Source: Proteocatella sp041738345 (lineage in GTDB: Bacteria > Bacillota > Clostridia > Peptostreptococcales > Filifactoraceae). Taken from it: a stretch of 64,000 bases of DNA. The stretch covers positions 1 to 64,000 of the forward strand of contig JBGSPX010000057.1 of the NCBI GenBank assembly GCA_041738345.1, in the 5' to 3' direction. The notes under the pieces are model-generated. The model was given only the letters and a program-made list of their open reading frames with translations, was not told the origin of the DNA and searched no databases. The first letter of the stretch is position 1. The number at the start of each line of letters is the position of its first letter. Positions 37,852-45,791 of the stretch are shown piece by piece. Both the position numbers and the translations under genes were made by a program.

Positions 37852-37889
37852 ATTATTAAAAATTAGATGGGCGTTTGCCCATCTAATTT
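37852..37889 (-). terminator. internal hairpin terminator between grdB and grdC
   Basis: A perfect 13-bp stem (AAATTAGATGGGC with its complement, loop of four) is followed on the minus strand by five T. It lies in the 76-base grdB-grdC gap. It would stop part of the transcripts and set grdC-grdD below grdA-grdB, or protect the 3' end of processed mRNA. Confidence 0.75.
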
Positions 37890-37903
37890 GTTTTAATTTA
37901 CAA

Positions 37904-39214
37904 TTAATCTTCAAACACCGTCTGAACATGAACTTCAGTTTGTAATGCTTTAAGTGCTTTCATAACTAATTTTCTTCTAAGTGATTTTTCTTCTTTTGCA
38001 TCAAGTGCTGGGTTTCCAAGTGGATGTGGAATTGCGATTGTTGGAATTATTCTATTTGCTCCAACTGTTAATGAAATAGGAACTACTGTACACATGTGTA
38101 CTACTGGTATTCCAGCTCTCTCTATTTCTTTTACCATCGTTGCTCCGCAACGAGTACAAGTACCTCACGTAGATGTAAGGATAACTGCATCTACTTTCGC
38201 TGCAAGAAGGTCTTCTGCAATTGCGGCTGCAAATTTTTTAGAACTTGCAACTGAAGTTCCATTTCCAACAGTTGTATAGAAATAATCATGTAGTTTGCCT
38301 ATAACACCTTCTTTTTCAAGATCTCTTAGTACGTCTACTGGAATTACTCTATCAGCATCTGCATTTGCATAAGTTGGGTCATACCCACCATGTGCAGTTT
38401 CATGATCTTCAGCTGTAAGATTATCAAATTTTGATATATCATATTTTCCATATTTTTGAGCTGATGAAGACTCAATTCTGTCTGGATTTCCTTTTGGAAC
38501 TATACCGCCTGATGTAACTATAGCGATTTTAGCTTTTGTTAAATCAACTACTGGTTGATTAGGAGCTACTCTATCAAAAGCAGGCATCGGATACTCAGTA
38601 GTATACTCTTCTCCTTTAAGTTTTGCAACAAGCATTTCTACAGCTCTAGTTGCTCCTCTTTTTTCAGAGAACATATTAACACGTACACCTCTTTCGATGT
38701 AGCCTTCTTCAGAAGGAGTTCCTATTGATTCTCCATGAAGAATTTTTAGTGCAAATTTAGCAAGCGCTGGAAGTGCTTTTCTCATTCCTGCTGCTGAATC
38801 TGTAGTTCTTACTATATACAATTCTTTTCTAAATACATCCACTCCAGGATTCTCATCATACATTGCAGTAACAACTTTTATGCCTAGTTCTTCTTGTATC
38901 ATTGTAGATACTGTTCCACAAGCCATTCCGTATCTTCCTGCATTGAATGCTGGTCCTGCTATAATCATATCTGGATTTGCAGATTTTATAAGTTCTAAAA
39001 CTTGCGTTTTAGCTGTTTCAAGATTTTCGTTAAAGTATGAGTCTCCACACACTACTGTAGCAACTATTTCAGCTTCTTCTCCTAAATTTTTTTGAAGTTG
39101 CTGGCTTATTGGTGGCATTCCTTCAAATATATGTGGTTCTGTCCCTGCTTTTTCCTCTCCACCTATTCCAGCGTAGAACTGGTTAATATAGTGGACTACT
39201 CTCGCTTTTCCCAT
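37904..39214 (-). CDS. grdB: GrdB, selenocysteine subunit of glycine reductase component B
   Basis: The 436-residue selenoprotein is split by an in-frame TGA at 38167-38165 that encodes Sec350 in the motif UGTCTRC (U-x-x-C-x-x-C). The frame before it (MGKARVVHYINQFYAGI to VDAVILTST) and the frame after it are both typical GrdB, and residue 350 matches known GrdB. Component B binds glycine as a Schiff base on GrdE and passes the carboxymethyl group to the GrdA selenolate. A hairpin just after the TGA (38138-38152) is a candidate SECIS. Annotation tools tend to split or truncate this gene. Confidence 0.96.
38138..38152 (-). promoter_or_regulatory. candidate SECIS hairpin in grdB
   Basis: CGTTGC pairs perfectly with GCAACG around GGA, beginning 12 bases after the Sec TGA. 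Bacterial SECIS elements lie within about 40 bases after the UGA with a short G-containing apical loop, so this is a good fit. SelB binding was not shown. Confidence 0.65.
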
Positions 39215-39248
39215 ATTATAGCCTCCTTCGTTTATATAACAACTGGTA

Positions 39249-39719
39249 TTAGAATTTGCAGAATTCGCTTCTAATGTTGTTCATTTCTTCTATAATCTCA
39301 TCCACGTTTAACACCATTTCCATCATTCCGATTTGTTCTTCAAATATATCTGCATCCACAGCTTCTTTGAATTCTGGCTCTACCACGTGATATACTGCAA
39401 GTCCTAATTCTACACCCGCTAAAGGTCCTGCGAAAGTTGGATCTCCTGCTGTTACTGTTTCAGCTGCTAAACCAGCAGCTTCGGCTTCTGATGCACCTAT
39501 TAATACCATAACGTTCTCTGCGCCATATTGGTCAGCAGCATCTTTAACACGTTTTTGGTTTTCTAGGTCCATAGCCCCAGCAGCAGTTCAGACAAAACAT
39601 TCTGTTGATGAGTATATTACTTCCCCACCCGTTCCTTTTATACATTCTTCAATGGCTGGTCCTGGTATTCCGTCACGGTCGCCAATGATTATAAGTTTTT
39701 TTCCTTCGAAAAAGCTCAT
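39249..39719 (-). CDS. grdA: GrdA, selenoprotein A of glycine reductase
   Basis: The 156-residue protein starts MSFFEGKKLIIIGDRDG. The in-frame TGA at 39590-39588 encodes Sec44 in ECFVUTAAGAMD, the motif of selenoprotein A. The Sec carries the carboxymethyl group from component B to component C, and thioredoxin then reduces the oxidised selenium-sulfur bond. Without recoding, only the C-terminal 107 residues from M50 would be called. It lies between grdE and grdB, with a GGAGG site before the start. A weak hairpin at 39563-39580 may be its SECIS. Confidence 0.97.
39563..39580 (-). promoter_or_regulatory. possible SECIS hairpin in grdA
   Basis: CTGGG pairs with CCTAG (one G-U pair) around an eight-base loop, 7 bases after the Sec TGA. 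It is less convincing than the grdB hairpin. Confidence 0.35.
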
Positions 39720-39771
39720 TGTATTCCTCCTATATCTATCTCATTATTTAAATTTCATTTTCACTTTAATT

Positions 39772-41058
39772 TTAGTATGTTCTTGCTGTTAGATATCCAA
39801 AGCCTACTTCACTTGTAGCTCCTGTTATAGCTTGGATTTCTACTTCTAACGATCCATCTTCTCTAGTTGATCCTGCAAATCCTCCAGCGATATAATCTAC
39901 TACTTCTATATGACCTATTATTTTATCTAACTTTGGAAGTGTTATAATCATATTCGCATTTCCATTTGATATACAAGCATCTCCTGCTGGATCTGAATCT
40001 GCAAGTGATTGTGATGCTCCATCTCTTCCTGCATACTCGTCTGTAACTATTACAGTTTTAATTCCTTTTGCAGTGATTTTTTTACAGTTCATCATAAGGT
40101 CTGTATCTGGATTTCCAAAGCCTTCTTCTGAAATTATTACTGCATCAAGTCCCATATATTCAGCTAATTTCGCTGACCAGTTTGAAGATCTTTCTTTATC
40201 TGCAAGATATACATTTTCATTCGTAATGATTACTCCCATGAAGTTATATTCTTTTCCATGCAGTTTGTAAAGATCATGGATTATTGGGCTATTCATGTGT
40301 ACGTAAGTTGGATTTTTATCACATGCAGATACACAGTTTCCTGAAACAATAGCCCCATCCATAATTTCTGTTGGGTATATTATTGTTGGTACTATTTTCT
40401 TAGCATCTACTCCATATACATATGTATCATGAAGAAGTCCTTGAGTTTGAAGCATGTATACATATGCTACTTTTGGAAGTTCTGGATACTGTGCCGCTTG
40501 CTCAAATAATGGTTTTGTTTCATAAACATTTACTTCATCTGGAGTAACAGTTCTTCCAGCTTCTCCTAAGTATTTAGCCGCTTTAAATCCTACTATTCTA
40601 ACTGCTTCTTCATGTGCATGTTGAAGAAGTCCATCAGCAGGCTCTGCTATTACTACTAAATTACAAGTTTTTGAGAATGGAGTATATTCTGCTCCTGGAC
40701 CAGTCATGTCTATTATTCCCTCTTGGAAACCAACTATTTTTCCTGTAGTAACTACAGCTGCACCTTTAAGTACATTAGTTTTTCCTTCTCCTACAACATC
40801 CACTTTGCTTAGGAATCCTGGGAATATTCCACCTTTTCCTTCTACTTTTACTCTTGGTTCGATTACGTCTTTTACAGGTGTTATTCTTACACTCTCACCT
40901 GGCTTAACTATTTCTAAATCGATTGATTTAATATGCTCATCTTCTGAAAGTAAGTTAACTAATTCTTCTTTGTTAACATACAGTACCCCATTTTCAACCT
41001 TAGTTGCACTGGCAAATTGTATGTCTTTTATGAAGATATTTCCTACCTCTAAACGCAT
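39772..41058 (-). CDS. grdE: GrdE, glycine reductase component B proprotein
   Basis: The 428-residue proprotein is cleaved before a Cys that becomes a pyruvoyl group. The site is Asn241-Cys242 in VSGNCVSACDKNP, as known for GrdE. The two chains, with GrdB, form component B and bind glycine as a Schiff base. It starts behind AGGAGGTGG and is followed by grdA. It is complete and normal in length. Confidence 0.95.
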   Translation of the reverse strand: MRLEVGNIFIKDIQFASATKVENGVLYVNKEELVNLLSEDEHIKSIDLEIVKPGESVRITPVKDVIEPRVKVEGKGGIFPGFLSKVDVVGEGKTNVLKGAAVVTTGKIVGFQEGIIDMTGPGAEYTPFSKTCNLVVIAEPADGLLQHAHEEAVRIVGFKAAKYLGEAGRTVTPDEVNVYETKPLFEQAAQYPELPKVAYVYMLQTQGLLHDTYVYGVDAKKIVPTIIYPTEIMDGAIVSGNCVSACDKNPTYVHMNSPIIHDLYKLHGKEYNFMGVIITNENVYLADKERSSNWSAKLAEYMGLDAVIISEEGFGNPDTDLMMNCKKITAKGIKTVIVTDEYAGRDGASQSLADSDPAGDACISNGNANMIITLPKLDKIIGHIEVVDYIAGGFAGSTREDGSLEVEIQAITGATSEVGFGYLTARTY

Positions 41059-41117
41059 ATAGCCACCTCCTAATTTTCCTCAAGATATTTTCAAGTTATA
41101 TATCTAAAAATACTTTA

Positions 41118-41435
41118 TTATACGTATTTTTTGATCATTGCTTCGATGTTTGCTGCTGTAGCATCATCTTTTGTAAGTTCATCAATTTTTGCGCCATCTT
41201 TGTACACTGCCATTGTTGGAAGTCCAAGCACTTTTTCTTTTATTGCAAGTCTTCTTGCTTTTGTAGAGTCTAATTTTCCAAATTTCATACTTTCACCATA
41301 AGCTTCTGCAAGTTTTTCAACATCTGGCATAAGCGCTTTGCATGGTTCACAGCCTTCACTCCAAAAATCTACAAATACATATCCCTCTGCTTTTAGTACC
41401 TCTTGTTCAAAATTATCTTTGTCAAATATAACCAT
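41118..41435 (-). CDS. trxA: thioredoxin of the glycine reductase system
   Basis: The 105-residue thioredoxin has the active site WSEGCEPC (Cys29, Cys32). The two inner residues are Glu-Pro instead of the usual Gly-Pro. Such CxPC variants are known in glycine-reductase operons, where this thioredoxin reduces the oxidised Sec-Cys bond of GrdA. The cis-Pro loop (VLGLPTMAVY) is present. It lies between trxB and grdE, so electron supply and reductase are co-expressed. Confidence 0.92.
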   Translation of the reverse strand: MVIFDKDNFEQEVLKAEGYVFVDFWSEGCEPCKALMPDVEKLAEAYGESMKFGKLDSTKARRLAIKEKVLGLPTMAVYKDGAKIDELTKDDATAANIEAMIKKYV

Positions 41436-41527
41436 AATATTTTCCTCCTTATTTTATCAATAATTAATTCATTAAAATGTATTTTAAATTTTTTATAACT
41501 AAATTAATACCCCTTTTAAAAATTTAA

Positions 41528-42472
41528 TTAAAATTCATTATCCTCAACATATTTTTCTGCCATAACTGCTGCTATAGCTCCGTCTGCTGTAGCTGTAACT
41601 ACTTGTCTTAAAAGTTTTTCTCTGCAATCTCCTGCTACAAAAACTCCTTCAAAATTAGTTCTCATAAGCTCATCACCTTTTATATAACCTTGCTCATTCA
41701 TTGTAACTTTGCCTCTGAATAAACTAGTTTGAGGATCATAACCTGTAAATACAAATATTCCAAATGTTCCAAATTCTTCATCTGCATCAAACTGCTCTAA
41801 TTCTCCAGTTTTCACATTCTTAAATACTACAGATTCTACAATTCCATCGCCCTTTACTTCTTCAATTACCGAATCCCATTTAAATGCTATTTTAGGGTTT
41901 GCAAATGCTTTTTCTTGAATTGATTTTGCTGCTCTAAGCGCATCTCTTCTGTGAACTATAGTTACTTTTGATGCAAACTTTGTAAGAAACATAGCTTCTT
42001 CTACCGCTGAGTCTCCGCCACCTACAACAAATACATCCATATCTTCAAAGAATGCTCCATCGCAAGTTGCACAATATGATACACCTTTTCCAGTAAGTTC
42101 TTTTTCTCCTGGACAACCTAATTTTTTAGGAACAGCGCCTGTAGCTATAATAACTGATTTTGCTTTATATTCTTCTTTTTCACATTTTATAGTTTTTACT
42201 TTGCTTTCAAAATCAAATTCGATTACTGTATCCTTTATTCTTTCTGCACCAAATTCTTCACATTGTTCTACCATCCTTGCTATAAGTGATGGGCCTGTAG
42301 CATCATGAATTGAACCTGGGTAATTTGCAACTTCATCTGTAGTTACAATTTGTCCTCCAGTTTTATCTTTTTCAATAATAAGCGTGCTCAGTCTCGCTCT
42401 TGCTCCGTATAATCCTGCTGCAAGTCCTGCTGGTCCTGCTCCTATTATTACTAAATCATAAATTTTCGACAT
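41528..42472 (-). CDS. trxB: thioredoxin reductase (NADPH)
   Basis: The 314-residue flavoprotein has an N-terminal FAD-binding GAGPAGLAAG, the redox pair CATC (Cys134, Cys137), an NAD(P)-binding GGGDSAVEEA and a C-terminal FAD motif (FVAGDCREK). It reduces TrxA, which drives glycine reduction. It follows grdX after 20 bases, and its gap to trxA is 92 bases. The enzyme appears canonical. Confidence 0.95.
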   Translation of the reverse strand: MSKIYDLVIIGAGPAGLAAGLYGARARLSTLIIEKDKTGGQIVTTDEVANYPGSIHDATGPSLIARMVEQCEEFGAERIKDTVIEFDFESKVKTIKCEKEEYKAKSVIIATGAVPKKLGCPGEKELTGKGVSYCATCDGAFFEDMDVFVVGGGDSAVEEAMFLTKFASKVTIVHRRDALRAAKSIQEKAFANPKIAFKWDSVIEEVKGDGIVESVVFKNVKTGELEQFDADEEFGTFGIFVFTGYDPQTSLFRGKVTMNEQGYIKGDELMRTNFEGVFVAGDCREKLLRQVVTATADGAIAAVMAEKYVEDNEF

Positions 42473-42492
42473 TGCGTATTCCTCCTAATTTT

Positions 42493-42864
42493 TTATTTAA
42501 TCAAAGCATTTTTTATCAAATCTAGATCAATCACTCTAAAATCATCTAATATATTTTCTCTCCAAAGTGGAGTTTTTAGATCATGTTGAAGCTTTTCATA
42601 AACCTCAATTGCGCCATCTATTAATTCTAATGAGAATAAATCTAGTTGATCTCCTTTTTCTATTGCAATTGATTTATATGGAGTTTCATTCGGCTTTATG
42701 CTACCTGAAAGCGGATGTGTCAAAAGTATATAATTCTTATGTACATAATCCCTAACCTTTAGAAGTACTTCTACATATCCACCGTCTATAAACTCTACAG
42801 TATACTTCTCTAATGGTTCAAAAAAATCTCTTACGTTCTTATTGTTTGTAATTACTAATCTCAT
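42493..42864 (-). CDS. grdX: GrdX, glycine reductase operon protein of unknown function
   Basis: The 123-residue protein has no clear enzymatic motif. It begins MRLVITNNKNVRDFFEP and contains ILLTHPLSGSIKPNETPYKS, shared with GrdX at the front of other glycine reductase operons. It has no membrane segment or cysteine pair. It is the first gene after the riboswitch. Identification rests on position and these short motifs. Confidence 0.85.
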   Translation of the reverse strand: MRLVITNNKNVRDFFEPLEKYTVEFIDGGYVEVLLKVRDYVHKNYILLTHPLSGSIKPNETPYKSIAIEKGDQLDLFSLELIDGAIEVYEKLQHDLKTPLWRENILDDFRVIDLDLIKNALIK

Positions 42865-42908
42865 GAAGTCACCATCTCTTTATAAATAACGTTTTCCTTA
42901 TTAGGGTA

Positions 42909-42938
42909 AAAAATAAGGGAATCTCGCCGAGATTCCCT
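42909..42938 (-). terminator. riboswitch terminator before grdX
   Basis: AGGGAATCTCG pairs with CGAGATTCCCT around a single base, followed by TTATTTTTT on the minus strand. It is placed directly after the glycine aptamer, about 45 bases before grdX, so it must be read through to express the operon. Confidence 0.88.
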
Positions 42939-42944
42939 GTTATA

Positions 42945-43050
42945 CCAGAGTGTTGTCAGAATTAAGTCCTTTTACCTGAGAATTTCATCAAAGAATGGCA
43001 TCCTTTGACTTGTCCCTTCGGTGGCTACTAAAGCGCTCTCCCTAATCCAT
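42945..43050 (-). promoter_or_regulatory. glycine riboswitch (single aptamer, gcvT class)
   Basis: The minus-strand leader has GGAGAGCGC, then ACCGAAGGGACAAG and CTCAGGTAAAAGGAC, the conserved core of the gcvT-type glycine aptamer. It is followed by an intrinsic terminator. Only one aptamer is seen, whereas many such riboswitches are tandem. The downstream genes consume glycine, so glycine should promote read-through. The antiterminator pairing was not worked out. Confidence 0.88.
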
Positions 43051-43102
43051 CATTCAACCTTATAATTAAGTTTTATTATTTTTATTAACTTCCTTTATGG
43101 AT

Positions 43103-43131
43103 ATGATAATACAAAAATAAAAATTTATCAA
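43103..43131 (-). promoter_or_regulatory. candidate promoter of the glycine reductase operon
   Basis: On the minus strand, TTGATA and TATCAT are 17 bases apart. They lie about 50 bases upstream of the glycine aptamer, at a suitable distance for the leader. Confidence 0.5.
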
Positions 43132-43202
43132 TACTTTTTTTGAATTTTTTAGAATATTTTTTTAAAAGCTGTTATTTTTTTATCTTTTAACCACTTTATA
43201 AA

Positions 43203-43673
43203 TTATCTCATATTTTGTATTCCAACTTGTCTTAAAACTTCGTAAACTCCTATAGCAACTGAATTAGACAGATTAAGAGATCTTATTCTGTCTTCATTGA
43301 CCATTGGAATTCTTACCATATTTTCTGGATATTTTTCTAAAATATTTTTTGATAACCCTTTTGTTTCTTTCCCGAAAATAAGGTAACAATTATCTTCATA
43401 ATTCACATCGTAATGATTTTTTTGCGATTTAGTCGAAAATAAAAAATATTTTCCGTTAGGATTTTTTTCTTCAAATTCTGCAAAATTTTCATAGATATTT
43501 ATTTTAACTAAATCAATATAGTCAAGCCCTGCTCTTTTCATATGTTTTTCATCCATTGAAAATCCAAGTGGCTTTACAAGATGTAGTACCGCATTTGTAC
43601 ACGCACATGTTCTTATTATATTTCCAGTATTTTGTGGAATTTCCGGTTCCACTAAAACTATATTTATTGCCAT
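43203..43673 (-). CDS. trmL: tRNA (cytidine/uridine-34 2'-O)-methyltransferase
   Basis: The 156-residue SPOUT methyltransferase begins INIVLVEPEIPQNTGNI. It ends with the knotted SAM site (LIFGKETKGL, IPM...RSLNLSNSVAIGVYE). TrmL methylates the wobble ribose of tRNA-Leu. I start it at ATG 43673 after GAGGATACTT; the longer frame begins too far upstream. It lies downstream of the rpmA terminator in the same direction and is probably expressed alone. Confidence 0.92.
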   Translation of the reverse strand: MAINIVLVEPEIPQNTGNIIRTCACTNAVLHLVKPLGFSMDEKHMKRAGLDYIDLVKINIYENFAEFEEKNPNGKYFLFSTKSQKNHYDVNYEDNCYLIFGKETKGLSKNILEKYPENMVRIPMVNEDRIRSLNLSNSVAIGVYEVLRQVGIQNMR

Positions 43674-43721
43674 AAGTATCCTCTTTCTTTTTACCCAATT
43701 CATTCATAATAAATCTTTATT

Positions 43722-43746
43722 CAAAAAAAAGAGTGCTTATGCACTC
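43722..43746 (-). terminator. terminator after rpmA
   Basis: AGAGTGC pairs with GCACTCT around a short loop and is followed by eight T on the minus strand. The flanks are nearly symmetric, so it may act in both directions. Confidence 0.85.
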
Positions 43747-43755
43747 TTTTTTCGA

Positions 43756-44034
43756 TTAAGCTGTATATATGCTTACTTGTTTACGTTTTTTATCTTTTCT
43801 TTCGAACTTAACTACTCCGTCTATTAATGCAAATAGAGTGTCATCGCCACCTCTACCAACATTAGTTCCTGGATGTATTTTAGTTCCTCTTTGTCTCATT
43901 ATTATAGAGCCAGCTGTTACAACTTCTCCATCGAACTTTTTAACACCAAGTCTTTTTGACTCAGAGTCACGACCATTCTTTGAAGATCCAACTCCTTTTT
44001 TACTAGCAAAAAGCTGAAGATTAATTCTTATCAT
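43756..44034 (-). CDS. rpmA: 50S ribosomal protein L27 with cleavable N-terminal extension
   Basis: The 92-residue protein starts MIRINLQLFASKKGVGSSKN. In Firmicutes the first residues up to LQLFA are removed by the Prp protease so that mature L27 can reach the peptidyl-transferase centre. The rest is standard L27 (GVGSSKNGRDSESKRLG, then QRGTKIHPGTNVG). It follows prp by one base in the rplU-prp-rpmA operon. Confidence 0.97.
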   Translation of the reverse strand: MIRINLQLFASKKGVGSSKNGRDSESKRLGVKKFDGEVVTAGSIIMRQRGTKIHPGTNVGRGGDDTLFALIDGVVKFERKDKKRKQVSIYTA

Positions 44035-44035
44035 C

Positions 44036-44362
44036 CTACTGCACCTCCTCTTTTTTCAATTTTAAATATCTTCCATAGTCTTGAACTAGAGTTTCTATTC
44101 CAAGCTCAAAAGTATCTAATAGTGCATTTATTGAAACATCATTATTTCTATTTTCAAGGCTAAATTCTAAATATCCATCGGATATTTCAAATTTAACATC
44201 TTTTTTTAGCACATCTGTAAGCCCATTTAAAATGGCCTGTGCTAAAACGGATACTGCCGCACATACAATATCTTCTCCATGAGCTGCATATTCGGCATGA
44301 CCGGATACTACAACCTTTTCAATGCATTGCATATTGTTTTTATAGATATTGACTTTAATCAT
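44036..44362 (-). CDS. prp: Prp, L27-processing cysteine protease
   Basis: The 108-residue protein has the conserved His22 (VSGHAEYA) and Cys34 (EDIVCAAVSVL), the catalytic pair of Prp. It cleaves the N-terminal extension of L27 after the LQLFA motif, which is present in the next gene. It is encoded between rplU and rpmA with gaps of 1-3 bases, the usual Firmicute arrangement. Confidence 0.93.
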   Translation of the reverse strand: MIKVNIYKNNMQCIEKVVVSGHAEYAAHGEDIVCAAVSVLAQAILNGLTDVLKKDVKFEISDGYLEFSLENRNNDVSINALLDTFELGIETLVQDYGRYLKLKKEEVQ

Positions 44363-44365
44363 ATC

Positions 44366-44665
44366 TTATGCGTTTATTGCTTCAACAGTAATTTTTGTAT
44401 ATGGCTGTCTGTGACCTTGTTTTCTTCTGTAGTCTTTTTTAGCCTTGTATTTGAAAACTATTATTTTCTTAGCTTTTCCATGAGAAACAACCTTCGCAGT
44501 TATTGTTCCAGCGTTCTCTCCTGTTGTTAGGCTTCCGTCTTTTGAAACTGCTACTGCTTTTATAGTAACGTTTTCACCTTCGTTTGCTGCTAATTTTTCT
44601 ATGAATAAAGTATCTCCTACTTTTGCCATGTACTGTTTTCCACCAGTTTCGATTATTGCGTACAT
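44366..44665 (-). CDS. rplU: 50S ribosomal protein L21
   Basis: The 99-residue protein starts YAIIETGGKQYMAKVGD and ends in the basic RRKQGHRQPYTKI tail, typical of L21. It is the first gene of the operon with prp and rpmA, behind a promoter and a structured leader that probably mediates autoregulation. Confidence 0.97.
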   Translation of the reverse strand: MYAIIETGGKQYMAKVGDTLFIEKLAANEGENVTIKAVAVSKDGSLTTGENAGTITAKVVSHGKAKKIIVFKYKAKKDYRRKQGHRQPYTKITVEAINA

Positions 44666-44671
44666 CTTTAC

Positions 44672-44745
44672 ACCTCCTCATAATTAAGTCTCGCCGTCAG
44701 AGGCACCCAAAGGGTTTAATACCTGTTCCGTGCGGAATGCTTACC
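44672..44745 (-). ncRNA. L21 leader RNA (autoregulatory 5' UTR of rplU)
   Basis: The minus-strand leader contains GCATTCCGCACGGAA (a hairpin) and ACCCTTTGGGTGCCTCTGA followed by CGGCGAGACT. This resembles the conserved L21 leader of Firmicutes and ends just before the ribosome binding site. It is thought to bind L21 and limit its own synthesis. I recognised it from the conserved segments and did not score it. Confidence 0.75.
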
Positions 44746-44750
44746 AAATT

Positions 44751-44779
44751 ATTTTATCAGAATAGCCGGTACGTGTCAA
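44751..44779 (-). promoter_or_regulatory. promoter of rplU-prp-rpmA
   Basis: TTGACA and TAAAAT lie 17 bases apart on the minus strand, immediately upstream of the L21 leader. This is a near-consensus sigma-A promoter. Confidence 0.75.
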
Positions 44780-44803
44780 GAATTATTTTAATTTTGTATA
44801 CTT

Positions 44804-44832
44804 TTGACTATAATAAGATTCTGAATTATAAT
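44804..44832 (+). promoter_or_regulatory. promoter of the radical SAM gene
   Basis: TTGACT and TATAAT lie 17 bases apart, about 40 bases before the start codon. It is divergent from the rplU promoter, with less than 30 bases between the two. Confidence 0.75.
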
Positions 44833-44872
44833 TATAGGTAGTTATAGAAAATATTATTTACACGGAGGTAAT

Positions 44873-45745
44873 ATGCTACGTTATGAAGGTGCGGTCTACA
44901 GACCGCCTAGTGAAGCTCGAAGTCTAATAATTCAGGCTACACTTGGATGTTCTCACAATAAATGTACATTTTGTTCTATGTACAAAGAAAAACCTTTTAG
45001 AACACGAAAGTTTGAAGATGTAGAAACTGATTTGCGTTATGCAAGAAGTATGTATTCTTATGTAAAAAGAATTTTTTTGGCAGATGGTGATGCACTTATA
45101 CTAAGTTTTGAAAAACTTAGTCGTATTTTAATTTGTATAAAAGAACTTTTCCCAGAATGCGAAAGAGTTGGTATATACGGAACTTCAAAAAGTATTAATC
45201 TAAAGACATTAGAAGAACTTATAGAGTTAAAGAAACTTGGCCTTGGCATAATCTATCTTGGGCTTGAATCTGGAAACGAAGAGATTTTAAGAAGAATTCA
45301 AAAAGGTGAAACTGGCGAGGATATAGTAAGAGCTGGTAAAAAAGTGAAAGAATCTGGTATTCTACTTTCAGTAACTGCAATATCCGGACTTGGAAGTCAG
45401 GAGCTTAAAAATGAACACGCCATAGATACCGCTAAAGCACTAAGTGCAATGAAGCCTGATTTTATAGGTTTTTTAGCACTTATGGTAGAAAGTGAAGCAG
45501 AACTTTATAAAGATGTTTTAAGTGGCAAGTTTAAGCTTCTTACACCCACTGAAATAGTCGAGGAAATGATTCTTTTTCTAAAAAATATCGACAGTGAAGG
45601 TTCGGTTTTTAGGAGTAATCATGCTTCTAATTATTTTTCGCTATATGGTGATTTAAACAAAGATGTGCCTTATATGCTTGCTGAGCTTGAGGAAGTACTA
45701 AAAGATGATGCGCTTTTAAAGGCAGAATGCTTTAGAAGATTGTAA
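44873..45745 (+). CDS. radical SAM protein of unknown substrate
   Basis: The 290-residue protein has the radical SAM cluster motif CSHNKCTFC near residues 26-34. The SAM-binding features of the barrel are present (LADGDALIL, IYLGLESGNEEILRRIQKG). The family is related to HemN/Elp3-like proteins but lacks the B12-binding or extra domains. No partner gene lies close by, so the substrate cannot be inferred. It has its own strong promoter, and a GGAGG site precedes the ATG. Confidence 0.82.
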   Translation: MLRYEGAVYRPPSEARSLIIQATLGCSHNKCTFCSMYKEKPFRTRKFEDVETDLRYARSMYSYVKRIFLADGDALILSFEKLSRILICIKELFPECERVGIYGTSKSINLKTLEELIELKKLGLGIIYLGLESGNEEILRRIQKGETGEDIVRAGKKVKESGILLSVTAISGLGSQELKNEHAIDTAKALSAMKPDFIGFLALMVESEAELYKDVLSGKFKLLTPTEIVEEMILFLKNIDSEGSVFRSNHASNYFSLYGDLNKDVPYMLAELEEVLKDDALLKAECFRRL

Positions 45746-45780
45746 AAAAAAGGGATGAGTCTTAAAAAAACTCTCCCTTA
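45744..45780. terminator. bidirectional terminator between the radical SAM gene and the seleno-rhodanese
   Basis: AAGGGA-GAGT pairs with ACTC-TCCCTT across an A-rich loop. On the minus strand it ends in eight T, so it is a clear terminator for the seleno-rhodanese gene. It also follows the radical SAM stop directly. Confidence 0.75.
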
Positions 45781-45791
45781 AAAAATTTTAA

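Noticed and set aside
37904..39572. Separate short genes or pseudogenes for the parts of grdA and grdB
   Set aside because: Reading the TGA codons as selenocysteine restores the full known proteins with Sec at positions 44 and 350.
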